NCBI GenBank assembly: GCA_963745675.1
Contig: CAVUYM010000018.1
Location: forward strand, 62,001 to 126,000
Source: JAUIIK01 sp963745675
Lineage (GTDB): Bacteria > Chloroflexota > Chloroflexia > Thermomicrobiales > CFX8
Direction of reading: 5' to 3'
Length of the DNA: 64,000 bases
Of the stretch, positions 1-9,442 are shown one piece after another. Under the pieces are notes generated by a model that did not search any database, was not told the DNA's origin, and was given only the letters and a program-made list of their open reading frames with translations. Position 1 is the stretch's first letter. Each line of letters begins with the position of its first letter. The translations under genes were made by a program, and so were the position numbers.

Positions 1-1368
1 TACGACGGGCCGTTGATGGTGATGCAGGGCTATGGCGGCCTGTTGCCGTCCAACGAGGCTGCCGACCGCGCCGTCGGCATGATCGAGTGCGGCCCCGCGG
101 CCGGCGTGATCGGCGCGAAGGCGCTCGGCGACCTGATGGGCGACAAGGACGTCATCGCGGCCGACATGGGCGGCACGACCTTCAAGGTCGGCGTGATCCA
201 GGGCGGCGAGATCGAATACGCGCGGGAGCCGCTGGTCGACCGCTACCATTATATCGCGCCGAAGATCGAGGTCGTCTCGATCGGGGCCGGCGGCGGCAGC
301 ATCATCTCGATCGACCCAAGGACCAACGTGCCGCGGGTGGGGCCGCGTAGCGCCGGCGCCGACCCTGGGCCGGTCTGCTATGGCCGCGGCGGCAAGGAGG
401 TCACCCTCACCGACGTCTTCACCCTGGTCGGCTACATGGACCCCGGAACGTTCCTGGGCGGCTCGATCCAGCTCGACCTCGACGGCGCGCGCAAGGCCTT
501 CGAGGAGCAGATCTCCGGTCCGCTGAACATGTCGGTGGAGGAGGCGGCTTTCGGCATCTTCCGGGTGGCGTCGGCGCAGATCACCGACCTGATCCACGAG
601 ATCACAGTCGAGCGCGGTCTCGACCCGCGCGACTACGTGCTGCACGCCTTCGGCGGTTCCTGCCCGATCCTCGCGTCCAGCTTCGCGGAAGAGCTCAACG
701 TCAAACGGATCATCGTGCCCTATACGGCGTCGGTGAACTGCGCCTTCGGTCTGATCTCGGCCGATATCGTGCACGAATACTCGGTGACGACGACCCTGCC
801 GTCGGACACCGACCCCGAAGCGATCAACAAGCTCTACGAGCCGTTGCTCGCGAAGGCCGCGGATCAGCTCAAGTCCGAGGGTTTCGGCGAACCGGAGATT
901 ACCCTCGAATGGTCCGTCGACCTCCGATATGCTCGCCAGGTTCACGAGGTGACGACACCGGTTCGTGGGAAGACGCCGTTGGACCAAGCGTCACTGTCGG
1001 CCTTGGTCGATGACTTCGAAGCGCTCTACGAGCGCAAGTACGGCAAGGGCTCGGCCTATCGCGAAGCCGGTATCGAAATGACCATGTTCCGGCTGAGCGC
1101 TCGCGGCAAGCTCGAACGTCCCGACATCAAGCCATTGCCGATCGAGGGCGCCGACTCGGGCCAGGCCAAGGTCGGCCGTCGCGAGATCTTCGTCGACGCC
1201 CGGAACGGGATGGCCGAAGCCGATATCTACGATTTCGACAAGATCAAGCCGGGCAATCGAATTGTCGGCCCGGCGGTCATCCACACGCCGATCACGACCA
1301 TCGTCCTTCAGGACGCGCAGCAGGCGCAGATGGATGCGCTGCGCAACATCGTCATCGAATTCAACTGA
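1..1368 (+). CDS. HyuA-type hydantoinase/oxoprolinase (acetone carboxylase beta-like) subunit, 5' truncated by window edge
   Basis: The frame is open from base 1, so the start lies upstream; 455 residues remain of a family usually 650-700 long. An ASKHA-type phosphate-binding motif, DMGGTTFKVGV, is at about residues 55-65 of the fragment, and the Hydantoinase_A core (GAGGGSI, GPRSAGADPGPVCYGRGG) and C-terminal domain follow. Members work with HyuB as ATP-dependent hydrolases of cyclic amides (hydantoin, N-methylhydantoin, 5-oxoproline) or as carboxylases of acetone or acetophenone. The stop is 9 bases before the hyuB-like gene, so the two are surely cotranscribed. The family call is firm; the substrate is unknown. 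Confidence 0.9.
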   Translation, partial: YDGPLMVMQGYGGLLPSNEAADRAVGMIECGPAAGVIGAKALGDLMGDKDVIAADMGGTTFKVGVIQGGEIEYAREPLVDRYHYIAPKIEVVSIGAGGGSIISIDPRTNVPRVGPRSAGADPGPVCYGRGGKEVTLTDVFTLVGYMDPGTFLGGSIQLDLDGARKAFEEQISGPLNMSVEEAAFGIFRVASAQITDLIHEITVERGLDPRDYVLHAFGGSCPILASSFAEELNVKRIIVPYTASVNCAFGLISADIVHEYSVTTTLPSDTDPEAINKLYEPLLAKAADQLKSEGFGEPEITLEWSVDLRYARQVHEVTTPVRGKTPLDQASLSALVDDFEALYERKYGKGSAYREAGIEMTMFRLSARGKLERPDIKPLPIEGADSGQAKVGRREIFVDARNGMAEADIYDFDKIKPGNRIVGPAVIHTPITTIVLQDAQQAQMDALRNIVIEFN

Positions 1369-1377
1369 GGTGCGGTA

Positions 1378-3213
1378 ATGGATCCGATTACGTTCTCGAT
1401 CATCCGCCACCGGCTGTTCAGGGTCGTCGACGAAGCCGTCATCACCCTGAAGAACGTCTCGGGCAGCGCCATCACCAACGAGGGCCACGACCTCATGGTG
1501 TCGCTGTACCGGGCCGACGGCACCTTGCTGATGGGCGGTGTCGGCTTCCTGCATCACCTGACCAGCGCGGCCGAGGCATGCAAGAGCATCATCCGCCGGT
1601 TCGAGGGGGACATTCACGAAGGCGACGTCTTCCTCCTGAACGACCCCTACACCGCCGCTCTCCATACCTCCGACATCTACCTGGTCGCGCCGATCCACCA
1701 CGACGGCAAGCTGGTCGCCTGGAGCGCCTGCTTCGTCCACGTCTACGACATCGGTGCGATGAACCCCGGCGGCTTCGCGCCCGACGCCCAGGACATCTAC
1801 ACCGAGGGCTTCAGCTCGCCTGGTATCCGCCTGGTCGAGCGCGGGACCATCCGGCAGGACGTGCTCGACACGCTGCTCAACATGGTCCGCTCGCCCGAGA
1901 TGGTTTCGCTCGACCTGCGCTCGATGATCGCGTGCAACAATGTGGCGCGTGACCGGATGCTGAGCCTGATCGCGAAATACGGCTACGAAACCGTCGATGA
2001 GGCCTGCGCGCTGTTGATCGACCAGTCGGAGGAGCTGCTGCGCCAGCGACTGCGGGAGCTGCCGGACGGGCAGTGGCAGTCGCGCCAGTATCTCGACGTT
2101 CAGGACCAGATCTACAAGGTCGTCCTGACCATGACCAAGAAGGACGACGAGCTGGTCTTCGACTTCACCGGCTCGTCGCCGCAGTCGCAATATTCGGTCA
2201 ACTGCACCAAATGGGCCTCGCTCGGCGGCCTGTTCGCGCCGCTGTTCCCGCTGCTCTGCTACGACATCACCTGGAACGAAGGCGTCATCCGGCCGATCAA
2301 GATGATCGCGCCCGAGGGCACGATCGTGAACTGCACGCGGCCGGCGCCGGTGTCCGTGGCCACCGTCGGCGCGATCCAGTCGGTCAACAACGCGGCCTGC
2401 TCGGCGATCGGCAAGATGCTCGAGGCGAGCGAGAAATACGCCAAGGAGGCGACGGCGGTCTGGCACGCCAACCACTTCGCCATCTTCAAGTTCGGCCGCA
2501 ACCAGCACGGCGGCGAGGCGATCGGCATCTTCACCGAGACCTTCGCGGGTTCGGGTGGCGCGCGCACCTTCGCCGACGGCGTCGACGTCGGTGGCGAGAT
2601 TCCGAACCCGATCTCGCGCATGGCGAATGTAGAGACCGTCGAGGCCGGCTTCCCGATCCGCTACCTGTTCCGCCGCCGCTCGACGGACTCGGGCGGCCCC
2701 GGCAAGTATCGCGGCGGCACGGGCATGGAGTTCGCGGTCGTGCCCCACGATTCGCCGGATGGCGGCATCCACTATGTCGTCTCGGGCAAGGGTGCCGATT
2801 TCCCGATGAGCGACGGCCTCGGCGGCGGCTATCCGGGCGCGCCGAACCGCTACGTCTGGGTCCACAACAACGACGCCGCCGACCAGGGCAAGAATGCCGA
2901 CGCCCGCTTCGCCCAATCGCTCGACGAGATGCCGGGCGAGAAGCAGCCGATCAGCTGGGGCGTGTTCCCGCTCATGGGCGACGATGCGCTCTACGTGAGC
3001 TGGAACGGCGGTGGCGGCTTCGGCGATCCGCTGGAGCGCGACCCCGAGGCCGTGCTGGAAGATGTGCGCGAGGGCACGGTCAGCCTCGATGCGGCGCGCG
3101 ACGTGTACGGCGTGGTGTTCTCCGGCGGGACGTCGGGCGTCGACGAGCAGGCGACCACCGATCTGCGCGCCCAACTCTGTGCCGCGCGCCTGCACCAGGA
3201 GGCTGCCGAATGA
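1378..3213 (+). CDS. HyuB-type hydantoinase/carboxylase subunit
   Basis: A 611-residue protein of the Hydantoinase_B family, starting MDPITFSIIRHRLFRVVDEA as in N-methylhydantoinase B and acetone/acetophenone carboxylase alpha-like subunits. Family landmarks are GGVGFLHHLTSAAEA, LLNDPYTAALHTSDIYLVAPI, and the C-terminal glycine-rich RRRSTDSGGPGKYRGGTGM stretch. It is probably cytoplasmic and forms a heteromer with the upstream HyuA-like subunit. A GAGGTG ribosome site at 1367-1372 fixes the ATG. The stop overlaps the next start (ATGA at 3210-3213), which implies translational coupling to the zinc-ribbon protein. Confidence 0.92.
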   Translation: MDPITFSIIRHRLFRVVDEAVITLKNVSGSAITNEGHDLMVSLYRADGTLLMGGVGFLHHLTSAAEACKSIIRRFEGDIHEGDVFLLNDPYTAALHTSDIYLVAPIHHDGKLVAWSACFVHVYDIGAMNPGGFAPDAQDIYTEGFSSPGIRLVERGTIRQDVLDTLLNMVRSPEMVSLDLRSMIACNNVARDRMLSLIAKYGYETVDEACALLIDQSEELLRQRLRELPDGQWQSRQYLDVQDQIYKVVLTMTKKDDELVFDFTGSSPQSQYSVNCTKWASLGGLFAPLFPLLCYDITWNEGVIRPIKMIAPEGTIVNCTRPAPVSVATVGAIQSVNNAACSAIGKMLEASEKYAKEATAVWHANHFAIFKFGRNQHGGEAIGIFTETFAGSGGARTFADGVDVGGEIPNPISRMANVETVEAGFPIRYLFRRRSTDSGGPGKYRGGTGMEFAVVPHDSPDGGIHYVVSGKGADFPMSDGLGGGYPGAPNRYVWVHNNDAADQGKNADARFAQSLDEMPGEKQPISWGVFPLMGDDALYVSWNGGGGFGDPLERDPEAVLEDVREGTVSLDAARDVYGVVFSGGTSGVDEQATTDLRAQLCAARLHQEAAE

Positions 3214-3482
3214 CGGACCGGGTTTCGAGCGCGTTGGCGATCGGGGATGGCAAGATCGTGTGCGGCAAGTGCGGCCACGACTTCGGGCCGTCGAACGGGG
3301 ACTGGAAGGACGCCGCCGTCGTCCGCGAGCGGCCGATGAACAATGCCGGCGGGCACGCCTATAGGAGCCGCGACCACGTCTTGTTGCGGACGTTCTTCTG
3401 CCCCGGGTGCGGGCGCCAGTTGGCGACGGAGACCGCGATGAGCGGCGAGCCCCACCTGGAAGACCGGCTTCGGGCCAACTGA
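3210..3482 (+). CDS. small zinc-ribbon protein, acetone carboxylase gamma-like third subunit
   Basis: A 90-residue protein whose ATG overlaps the stop of the hyuB-like gene. It has two cysteine pairs, CGKCGH near residue 18 and CPGCGR near residue 64, forming a probable four-Cys zinc site. Small metal-binding third subunits accompany HyuA/HyuB-type proteins in acetone and acetophenone carboxylases but not in simple hydantoinases, so this gene favours the carboxylase-like reading of the complex. That assignment rests on context, size and the Cys pairs, not on detailed sequence recognition. It could instead be an assembly factor. Confidence 0.65.
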   Translation: MTDRVSSALAIGDGKIVCGKCGHDFGPSNGDWKDAAVVRERPMNNAGGHAYRSRDHVLLRTFFCPGCGRQLATETAMSGEPHLEDRLRAN

Positions 3483-3496
3483 ACGGACGACCGACC

Positions 3497-4129
3497 GTGC
3501 TCAACGAGAAACCGCCCCAGGGCGCACGACCGGCCGATGAGGCGCTGAACCCTGTCGAATCCCGGTATGACGTGCAGCATGTCGGCGGCCGCCTGCGCGC
3601 GCTCAGGATGGCCAAGGGACTGACGGTCAACGCTCTGGCGGCCATTTCCCAGGTGCCGTCGAGCACCATCAGCAAGATGGAGAACGGTCGGCTGCAGCCC
3701 AGCCTCGTCCACGCGATCAATCTTGCGATGGCCCTGGGCGAGAACCTCGGCTTCCTCGTCGACCGCTATCGCGCCGAGCCGGAAGACGTCGTCATCGTCC
3801 GGCGCGGCAGCCGGTCCCGGATCGACTATCCCGAACTGGGCATGGCGCTCGAAGACCTCAACGGCAATTTCCATTCGGGCGTGCTCGAGGCGCGGATCGG
3901 CGTGCTCGAACCGGATGCCAGTTCGGGCAAGGAGCCGATGACCCACGCCGGCGAGGAGCTGTGTCTCGTTCTGGGCGGGGCCATCCGCTACACGATCGAC
4001 GCGCAAACCTACACCCTGGAAAAGGGCGATTCACTCCACTTCAAGTCGACCCAGGAGCATCGCTGGGAAAACAGCCATGACGGCACGACCAGCGTCCTGT
4101 GGATCTTCTCCGACGGCTTGTCGTTCTGA
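3497..4129 (+). CDS. XRE-family regulator with C-terminal cupin domain
   Basis: I chose the GTG at 3497 (210 residues) because the longer open frame runs back into the preceding gene. An XRE helix-turn-helix lies at about residues 30-85 (GGRLRALRMAKGLTVNALAAISQVPSSTISKMENG in pieces), followed by a cupin_2 domain at about 130-205 with HAGEELCLVLGG and EHRWEN. Proteins of this layout bind DNA with the N-terminus and sense a small ligand with the cupin. It lies 14 bases after the zinc-ribbon gene inside the apparent operon, so it probably controls this hydantoinase/transporter cluster. Confidence 0.88.
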   Translation: MLNEKPPQGARPADEALNPVESRYDVQHVGGRLRALRMAKGLTVNALAAISQVPSSTISKMENGRLQPSLVHAINLAMALGENLGFLVDRYRAEPEDVVIVRRGSRSRIDYPELGMALEDLNGNFHSGVLEARIGVLEPDASSGKEPMTHAGEELCLVLGGAIRYTIDAQTYTLEKGDSLHFKSTQEHRWENSHDGTTSVLWIFSDGLSF

Positions 4130-4167
4130 GCGAGGCGGGATGACGGACGCAATGGCAGGGAACTTAC

Positions 4168-4890
4168 ATGCACGAAGCTGATATCCGGCCGGAGATCGTC
4201 GACCGGGTCCTGGCGCGGCGCGGGCGCTATCACCTGTTCGAGAGTCTCGACCCGGCCGAGACGGCGCTGGTCGTCATCGACATGCAAGGCACCTTCGTCG
4301 AGCCCGGTGCGCCGGCGGAGGTGCCAAAGTCGCGCGACATCGTCGAGCCGATCAACGCGCTGGCCGACGAGTTGCGGGGGATGGGCGCGACGGTCGTGTG
4401 GGTCACCCATGCCAATTCGCACAACAGCCGGGCCAGCGACTGGGATCTCTTTTTCGACTATTTCGTCGCCGACGAGGTGCGGCAGAAGACCATCGCCAGC
4501 CTCGAACCCGGCGGGGCCGGGCAACGGGTGTGGCGAGAGCTGAAGGTCGGCGACGACGATCTCCAGGTCCTGAAGAACCGCTACAGTGCGCTCGTGCCGG
4601 GCTCGTCGCAGCTCGAACGGGTCCTGCGCAGTCGCGGCATCCGCAACATGCTGATCGCCGGCACCAAGACGAACGTCTGCTGCGAGGCCACCGGCCGCGA
4701 TGCGATGATGATGGATTTTCGGGTCGTGATGGTCTCGGACTGTTTGGCCGCCCTGTCGGACGATGAGCACCGCGCGGCGCTGGAGACCTTCATCCAGCAG
4801 TTCGGCGACGTCATGACCAGCGAAGAAGTCCTGTCGGTCTTACGGAGAAGGCTCAATCCACAAGAAGCCGAGCCAGGGAACGGGCGGTAA
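4168..4890 (+). CDS. isochorismatase-family cysteine amidohydrolase
   Basis: A 240-residue isochorismatase-fold hydrolase. The Asp-Lys-Cys triad is visible: D38 in VVIDMQ, K136 in LKNRYSAL, and C171 in GTKTNVCCEATGRDA. Relatives include N-carbamoylsarcosine amidase, RutB ureidoacrylate hydrolase and biuret hydrolase, which release carbamate or ammonia from ureido compounds. Beside HyuA/HyuB it would fit the second step after opening of a cyclic amide. The closest relative cannot be chosen from motifs alone. It is probably cytoplasmic and cotranscribed with its neighbours (gaps of 38 and 37 bases). Confidence 0.88.
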   Translation: MHEADIRPEIVDRVLARRGRYHLFESLDPAETALVVIDMQGTFVEPGAPAEVPKSRDIVEPINALADELRGMGATVVWVTHANSHNSRASDWDLFFDYFVADEVRQKTIASLEPGGAGQRVWRELKVGDDDLQVLKNRYSALVPGSSQLERVLRSRGIRNMLIAGTKTNVCCEATGRDAMMMDFRVVMVSDCLAALSDDEHRAALETFIQQFGDVMTSEEVLSVLRRRLNPQEAEPGNGR

Positions 4891-4927
4891 TCAGCCGCCG
4901 ATCGTCAATCCACCAGGGAGAAGTGAC

Positions 4928-5902
4928 ATGCGCAAATTACTGATTGCCATCTCGGTCGCCGTGGTTGCGGCGGCCAGCGCCGGCGTCGCGTCGGCCAAAC
5001 AGCTCAAGGTCGCGTTGGTCCTGCCCGGCCCGATCACGGACGGTACGTTCAACACGGCGGCCTACCAGGGCATCAAGTCGGCCGAGAAGAAATACGACAT
5101 CAAGGTCGCGCTTCAGGAAAACGTGACCTTCGCCCAGAGCAAGTCGGCACTGCTGCATTTCGCGCGGCAGGGCTACGACGTCATCATCGGCCACGGCTTC
5201 CAGTTCGGCGACCCGGCCAAGCAGATCCACAAGCAGTTCCCGAAGACCTGGTTCATCGTCAACACCGCCAAGGTGTCGGGCGCGCCCAACCTGGCGTCCT
5301 TCGACAATCGCTGGGGCGACGCGGGCTATGTCGCCGGCGCGGTCGCGGCCATGGTCACCAAGACCGGCATTATCGGTCATATCGGTGGCATTCCAGTGCC
5401 CGTGATCAAGGAATACAACATCGGCTTCCAGCGGGGTGCCAAGCGGTTCAAGCCCGACGTCAAGGTGCTGTCGGCCTATGTCGGTTCCTTCTCGGACATC
5501 GCCAAGGGCAAGGAGATCACCCTGTCGATGATCGAGCGCGGCGCGGATGTGGTGACCGCGACGGGTAACGAGAGCGTCGTCGGGACCATCCAGGCGGCCA
5601 AGGAAAAGGGCGTAATGGCCATCGGCACGGCGTTCGATTCGGCGAACTTCGCGCCCAATACCATCGTCACCACCGCGATCGTCCGCTTCGACCTCAACAT
5701 CGACATGGCGATCGGCCTCGTCGTCTCCGGCAAGCTGAAGCCGAAGAACTACCTGCTCGGCTTCAAGGAGAACGGCCTTGCCCTTGCACCCTTCCGCAAG
5801 TTCGACAGCAAGATCTCGGCCGCGAACAAAGCCAAGATCAAGCAGCTCATTGCGGACATCAAGGCGGGCAAGGTCAAGGATCTGCCGAAGATCATCCACT
5901 AA
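4928..5902 (+). CDS. BMP-family (PnrA/Med-like) ABC transporter substrate-binding protein
   Basis: A 324-residue periplasmic protein with a Sec signal peptide of about 23 residues (hydrophobic core LLIAISVAVVAAASAG, cleavage after ASA). The mature part starts KQLKVALVLPGPITDGTFN and includes GHGFQFGD and SFDNRWGDAGYVAG, typical of the basic membrane protein family that binds purine nucleosides and related bases. There is no lipobox Cys. A strong GGGAGAAG site precedes the ATG. With the next three genes it makes a complete nucleoside-type importer; the ligand may be the cyclic amide handled by the HyuA/HyuB complex (inference). Confidence 0.9.
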   Translation: MRKLLIAISVAVVAAASAGVASAKQLKVALVLPGPITDGTFNTAAYQGIKSAEKKYDIKVALQENVTFAQSKSALLHFARQGYDVIIGHGFQFGDPAKQIHKQFPKTWFIVNTAKVSGAPNLASFDNRWGDAGYVAGAVAAMVTKTGIIGHIGGIPVPVIKEYNIGFQRGAKRFKPDVKVLSAYVGSFSDIAKGKEITLSMIERGADVVTATGNESVVGTIQAAKEKGVMAIGTAFDSANFAPNTIVTTAIVRFDLNIDMAIGLVVSGKLKPKNYLLGFKENGLALAPFRKFDSKISAANKAKIKQLIADIKAGKVKDLPKIIH

Positions 5903-5923
5903 CGTCGCAGCACCGGGCGATAG

Positions 5924-7423
5924 ATGGCGCCGTTGCTCGAACTCAACGACATCGGCAAGTCCTTCGGTGACACTGTCGCGCTCGCCGGCGTCGATCTCGC
6001 GATCGGCGCCGGCGAGGTCGTCGGCGTGCTCGGCGAGAATGGCGCCGGCAAGTCGACCCTGATGAACATCGCTTCGGGGTTGTTGCAGCCCGACTCGGGC
6101 GAGATCCGCGTCGACGGAGCGGCGAAGCATTTCTCCGGGCCACGCGATGCCGCCGAGGCGGGAATCGGGATGGTTCATCAGCACTATCTGCTGGTTCCGA
6201 CCCTCACGGTGACGGAGAACATCATGCTGGGCGATCCGCGGCTCGATGCGTTGCGGCCGCGGCTGGCGAAGCACGGCGCTGAGATCGGCGCCCTCGCGGG
6301 GCGGATCGGCCTCGACGTCGATCCGCACGAACGGGTCGACCGGCTCGACATGGGCGGCAAGCAGCGTGTCGAAATCATCAAGGCCCTGCACCGCGGGGCC
6401 CGCGTGCTGATCCTCGACGAGCCCACCACGGTCCTGTCCGAGCGGGAGCGGGAGCAGCTCTACGGCGTGATCCGGACGCTGCAAGCGGAAGGCGTCGCCA
6501 TCATCCTGATCAGCCACAAGCTCGACGATATCTACGAGGTCTGCGACCGCGTCCTGGTCCTGCGCGCCGGCCGGGTGGTCGACCACGCCGCCTTGTCCGA
6601 CCGCAGCCGTACCGAACTGGTCCGCAGCATGGTCGGCGCCGAGATCGAGACGGGTCCGGCGAAAGCTGGCCAGGCCGGGGATGCCGTCCTCTCGGTGTCC
6701 GATCTCGCCGTTCGCAAGGACAACGGCGCCCAGGCCTTTTCCGGCGTGACGTTCGACCTGCGCGCGGGCGAGATCCTGGCGCTGGCGGGGGTCGAGGGGA
6801 ACGGCCAGGAGGAACTGGCCGAAGCGCTGACGGGACTGCGCCACGCCGAGAACGGCAGCATCTCGATCGAAGGCCAGGCCCTCGACCGTTCGGCGACGCC
6901 CCTGCGCAGGCGCCGCCAGGGGCTTCGCCACGTGCCGCACGACCGGCACCGCAGGGGCATGCTTGCGTCGCGCTCGCTCGCCGACAACTTCCTGTTGACC
7001 CACTGGTTCGACGGCCGCTTCCGCCGGCGCGGCTGGATGCGGCGCGGCCGCGCGCGCGCGGAAGTGGAAACCATCGTCCGCGACTTCGACCTCCGCGGCG
7101 ATCGAGGGGCGACGATCGGCGCCCTTTCCGGCGGCAATCAACAGAAGCTGGTGGTTGGCCGGGAGATGTGGGGAGCGGCCCGCATCCTGATCGCGGCTCA
7201 TCCCACCCGCGGGCTCGACGTCCGTACCGTCGCGGCGTTGCAGGATCGCCTGGTCCGCCATCGCAACGAAGGCCTCGCGATCCTGCTTATCTCCTCCGAC
7301 CTCGCCGAGATCTGGCAGGTCGCGGACCGCGTGATGGTCCTAACCCATGGTCGGTTGCACGGGCCGGTGCCTGTCGCCGAGGCCAGCACACACCAGGTCG
7401 GGGCATGGATCTCGGGCGCCTAG
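5924..7423 (+). CDS. ABC transporter ATPase, two-domain nucleoside/sugar type
   Basis: A 499-residue protein with two fused ATP-binding domains. The first has Walker A GENGAGKST near residue 40 and Walker B ILILDEPTTVL near 165. The second has GVEGNGQEE in place of a canonical Walker A, signature LSGGNQQKLV near 405 and a degenerate Walker B with HPTRGLDV. This asymmetric layout is normal for importers of nucleosides (NupO/YufO-like) and monosaccharides. The stop lies 19 bases inside the following permease gene, so the two are coupled. It energises uptake of the ligand of the BMP-type binding protein. Confidence 0.92.
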   Translation: MAPLLELNDIGKSFGDTVALAGVDLAIGAGEVVGVLGENGAGKSTLMNIASGLLQPDSGEIRVDGAAKHFSGPRDAAEAGIGMVHQHYLLVPTLTVTENIMLGDPRLDALRPRLAKHGAEIGALAGRIGLDVDPHERVDRLDMGGKQRVEIIKALHRGARVLILDEPTTVLSEREREQLYGVIRTLQAEGVAIILISHKLDDIYEVCDRVLVLRAGRVVDHAALSDRSRTELVRSMVGAEIETGPAKAGQAGDAVLSVSDLAVRKDNGAQAFSGVTFDLRAGEILALAGVEGNGQEELAEALTGLRHAENGSISIEGQALDRSATPLRRRRQGLRHVPHDRHRRGMLASRSLADNFLLTHWFDGRFRRRGWMRRGRARAEVETIVRDFDLRGDRGATIGALSGGNQQKLVVGREMWGAARILIAAHPTRGLDVRTVAALQDRLVRHRNEGLAILLISSDLAEIWQVADRVMVLTHGRLHGPVPVAEASTHQVGAWISGA

Positions 7424-8445
7424 ATCTGCGGCGCAGCGCGGCCAACGGCCTGGTTCCGGTGGTCGCCGCCGTCGGCGCGCTGGCCGTCTGCGCGGCGTTC
7501 CTGCTGATTGCCGGTCATGACCCGATCCGTGCGGCGGGCGTGTTGCTCAACGGCGCGCTCGGGTCGAGCGGCGATATCTACGAGGTGCTCACCCGGTCGG
7601 TGCCGCCGGCGATCGTCGGGCTCGGCATCACGGTGGCGTTCCGGGCCAACATCTACAACATCGGCGCCGACGGCCAGGTCATCGTCGGCGCCATCGTCGG
7701 CGTGATCGTCGTCCAGGCTCTCGGCGATCTCGGGATCGCGAGCGTGACCCTGCTGCTGTTGGGCAGCGTGGTCGGCGGCGCGCTCTACGGCGGCCTTGCC
7801 GGCTGGCTGCGCGCCCGCTTCGACGCCAGCGAAATCATCGTCACGATCATGCTGAACTACGTCGCGCTGCAGCTGCTCGGCTGGGTCGTCCGCGGACCGT
7901 TGCAGGAATCGGCTCGGATCTTCCCGCGGTCGGAAACGCTGTTCCCGGCGGCGACGCTTCCCGAACTGGTTCCGGGCAATCTCCATTCAGGTGTCCTGTT
8001 CGCGGTTGTCCTCGCCGTGATCCTCTATCTGGTGTTGCGCAAGACCGTGTTCGGATTCCAGATCGACGCTGTCGGCGAGAACATGGCGGCGGCCGAATAC
8101 GGCGGCATTTCCGGCGCCCGCATCATCGTCCTTGCGATGGTGGTCAGCGGCGGCCTGTGCGGGCTCGCCGGCGGCATCGAGGTGAGCGGCGTGTTTCACC
8201 GGCTCGAGGAGACGGTCGCACCCGGGATCACCATGACTGGGATCGCCGTTGCGCTGATGGCCCGGCTCAACCCGCTCGCCGTGCCGTTCACGGCGCTGAT
8301 CTTCGGCGTCTTCACGGTCGGCGCCGGCTCGCTGCAGCGTCAAATGGGCGTGCCCTTTCCGTTGCTCTGGATCATCGAGGCGATGGTCATATTCGCCTTC
8401 CTCCTGGTCGGCTGGCGTCGCGTGCCGGCCGGGTCGACGGCCTGA
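7405..8445 (+). CDS. ABC transporter permease, nucleoside type (YufP/NupP-like)
   Basis: A 346-residue membrane protein starting at the ATG at 7405, which overlaps the end of the ATPase gene by 19 bases. The open frame extends further upstream but lies inside the ATPase. It has eight or more hydrophobic segments and the BPD_transp_2 landmark IYNIGADGQVIVGAIVG. It forms the membrane channel with the next gene. Family and role are clear; the transported solute is not. Confidence 0.9.
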   Translation: MDLGRLDLRRSAANGLVPVVAAVGALAVCAAFLLIAGHDPIRAAGVLLNGALGSSGDIYEVLTRSVPPAIVGLGITVAFRANIYNIGADGQVIVGAIVGVIVVQALGDLGIASVTLLLLGSVVGGALYGGLAGWLRARFDASEIIVTIMLNYVALQLLGWVVRGPLQESARIFPRSETLFPAATLPELVPGNLHSGVLFAVVLAVILYLVLRKTVFGFQIDAVGENMAAAEYGGISGARIIVLAMVVSGGLCGLAGGIEVSGVFHRLEETVAPGITMTGIAVALMARLNPLAVPFTALIFGVFTVGAGSLQRQMGVPFPLLWIIEAMVIFAFLLVGWRRVPAGSTA

Positions 8446-8453
8446 GGGGCGCG

Positions 8454-9377
8454 ATGGACGAGATATTCTTCGTCGGTCTGATTGCTGGCGCCTTTCGACT
8501 GGGAACGCCGATCCTGTTCGCCGCGTTGGGCGAGACCGTGTCCCAGCGTTCCGGCGTGCTCAACGTCGGCATCGAGGGCATCATGCTGGTCGGCGCGTTC
8601 ACCGGCGTGTGGGGCGCGTTCGTCAGCGGTTCGGCGTGGGTCGGCTTGCTGGTCGCGATGATTGCCGGCGTCGCGATGGCCGCTGTTCATGCCTTCTTGT
8701 GCCTGCGCCTCCATCTCGATCAGATCGTCGCCGGAATCGGGCTCACCGTACTCGGCCTCGGCCTGTCCGGTTTCGGCAATCGACTCGTCTTCGCGGCGGG
8801 CAGGGCGACGAGCACCCCGGTCTTCGATCAGCTCGACCTCGGCTGGTTGAGCAAGATCGACTTCATCGGTCCCGCCTTCTTCCAACACCACGCCTTGGTC
8901 TACGTCGCGCTGGCACTGGCGCTCGCGACGTGGTGGTTCCTCTCCCGGACCGGCTGGGGGCTGGTCATCCGCGGCGTCGGCGAAGACCCCGTCGCGGCAA
9001 ACGCGGCGGGCATCAACGTGATCTGGACCCGCACGGCCTGCGTGCTGTGGGGCGGTGCGCTGGCCGGCGCCGGCGGCGCCTACCTGTCGGTGGCACAGAT
9101 CGGCAGTTTCGTCGAGAACATGGTCGCGGGCCGGGGCTTCATCGCGATCGCGTGCGTCGTCTACGGTCGGTGGAACCCGCTCGGCGTCCTGCTGGCGACC
9201 CTGTTCTTCGGCGCCGCGGACGCGGCCCAGATCCGGCTTCAGCCCTTGTTCCCGGGCGTGCCCTACCAGTTCTTCGTGATGTTGCCCTACGTCCTCGCGG
9301 TCGGAGCGCTGGTCTTCCTGTCGCGCCGGTCGCGGTTGCCGGCCGGGCTTGCGCGACCCTACGCACCACCACGATAG
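8454..9377 (+). CDS. ABC transporter permease, nucleoside type (YufQ/NupQ-like)
   Basis: A 307-residue inner-membrane protein starting at ATG 8454, 8 bases after the first permease. Landmarks are TPILFAALGETVSQRSGVLNVGIEG and the later GLVIRGVGEDPVAANAAGIN loop, both typical of the second permease of nucleoside importers. It completes a binding protein-ATPase-permease-permease set. The amidase follows after a short gap and probably belongs to the same transcript. Confidence 0.9.
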   Translation: MDEIFFVGLIAGAFRLGTPILFAALGETVSQRSGVLNVGIEGIMLVGAFTGVWGAFVSGSAWVGLLVAMIAGVAMAAVHAFLCLRLHLDQIVAGIGLTVLGLGLSGFGNRLVFAAGRATSTPVFDQLDLGWLSKIDFIGPAFFQHHALVYVALALALATWWFLSRTGWGLVIRGVGEDPVAANAAGINVIWTRTACVLWGGALAGAGGAYLSVAQIGSFVENMVAGRGFIAIACVVYGRWNPLGVLLATLFFGAADAAQIRLQPLFPGVPYQFFVMLPYVLAVGALVFLSRRSRLPAGLARPYAPPR

Positions 9378-9442
9378 GGGGCTCTGGATGACCACCGAAT
9401 CGCCGCCCGAGCGTTTGACGGCAGGCCAAGCCTCGACCCTGA

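Noticed and set aside
991..3720. 909-residue open frame on the minus strand opposite hyuA/hyuB
   Set aside because: Low-complexity Arg/Asp/Val-rich composition with no family features; it is the mirror of well-conserved genes in GC-rich DNA.
4937..7261. 774-residue minus-strand open frame opposite the BMP transporter genes
   Set aside because: Same reason: antisense shadow of recognised genes with no motifs or ribosome site.
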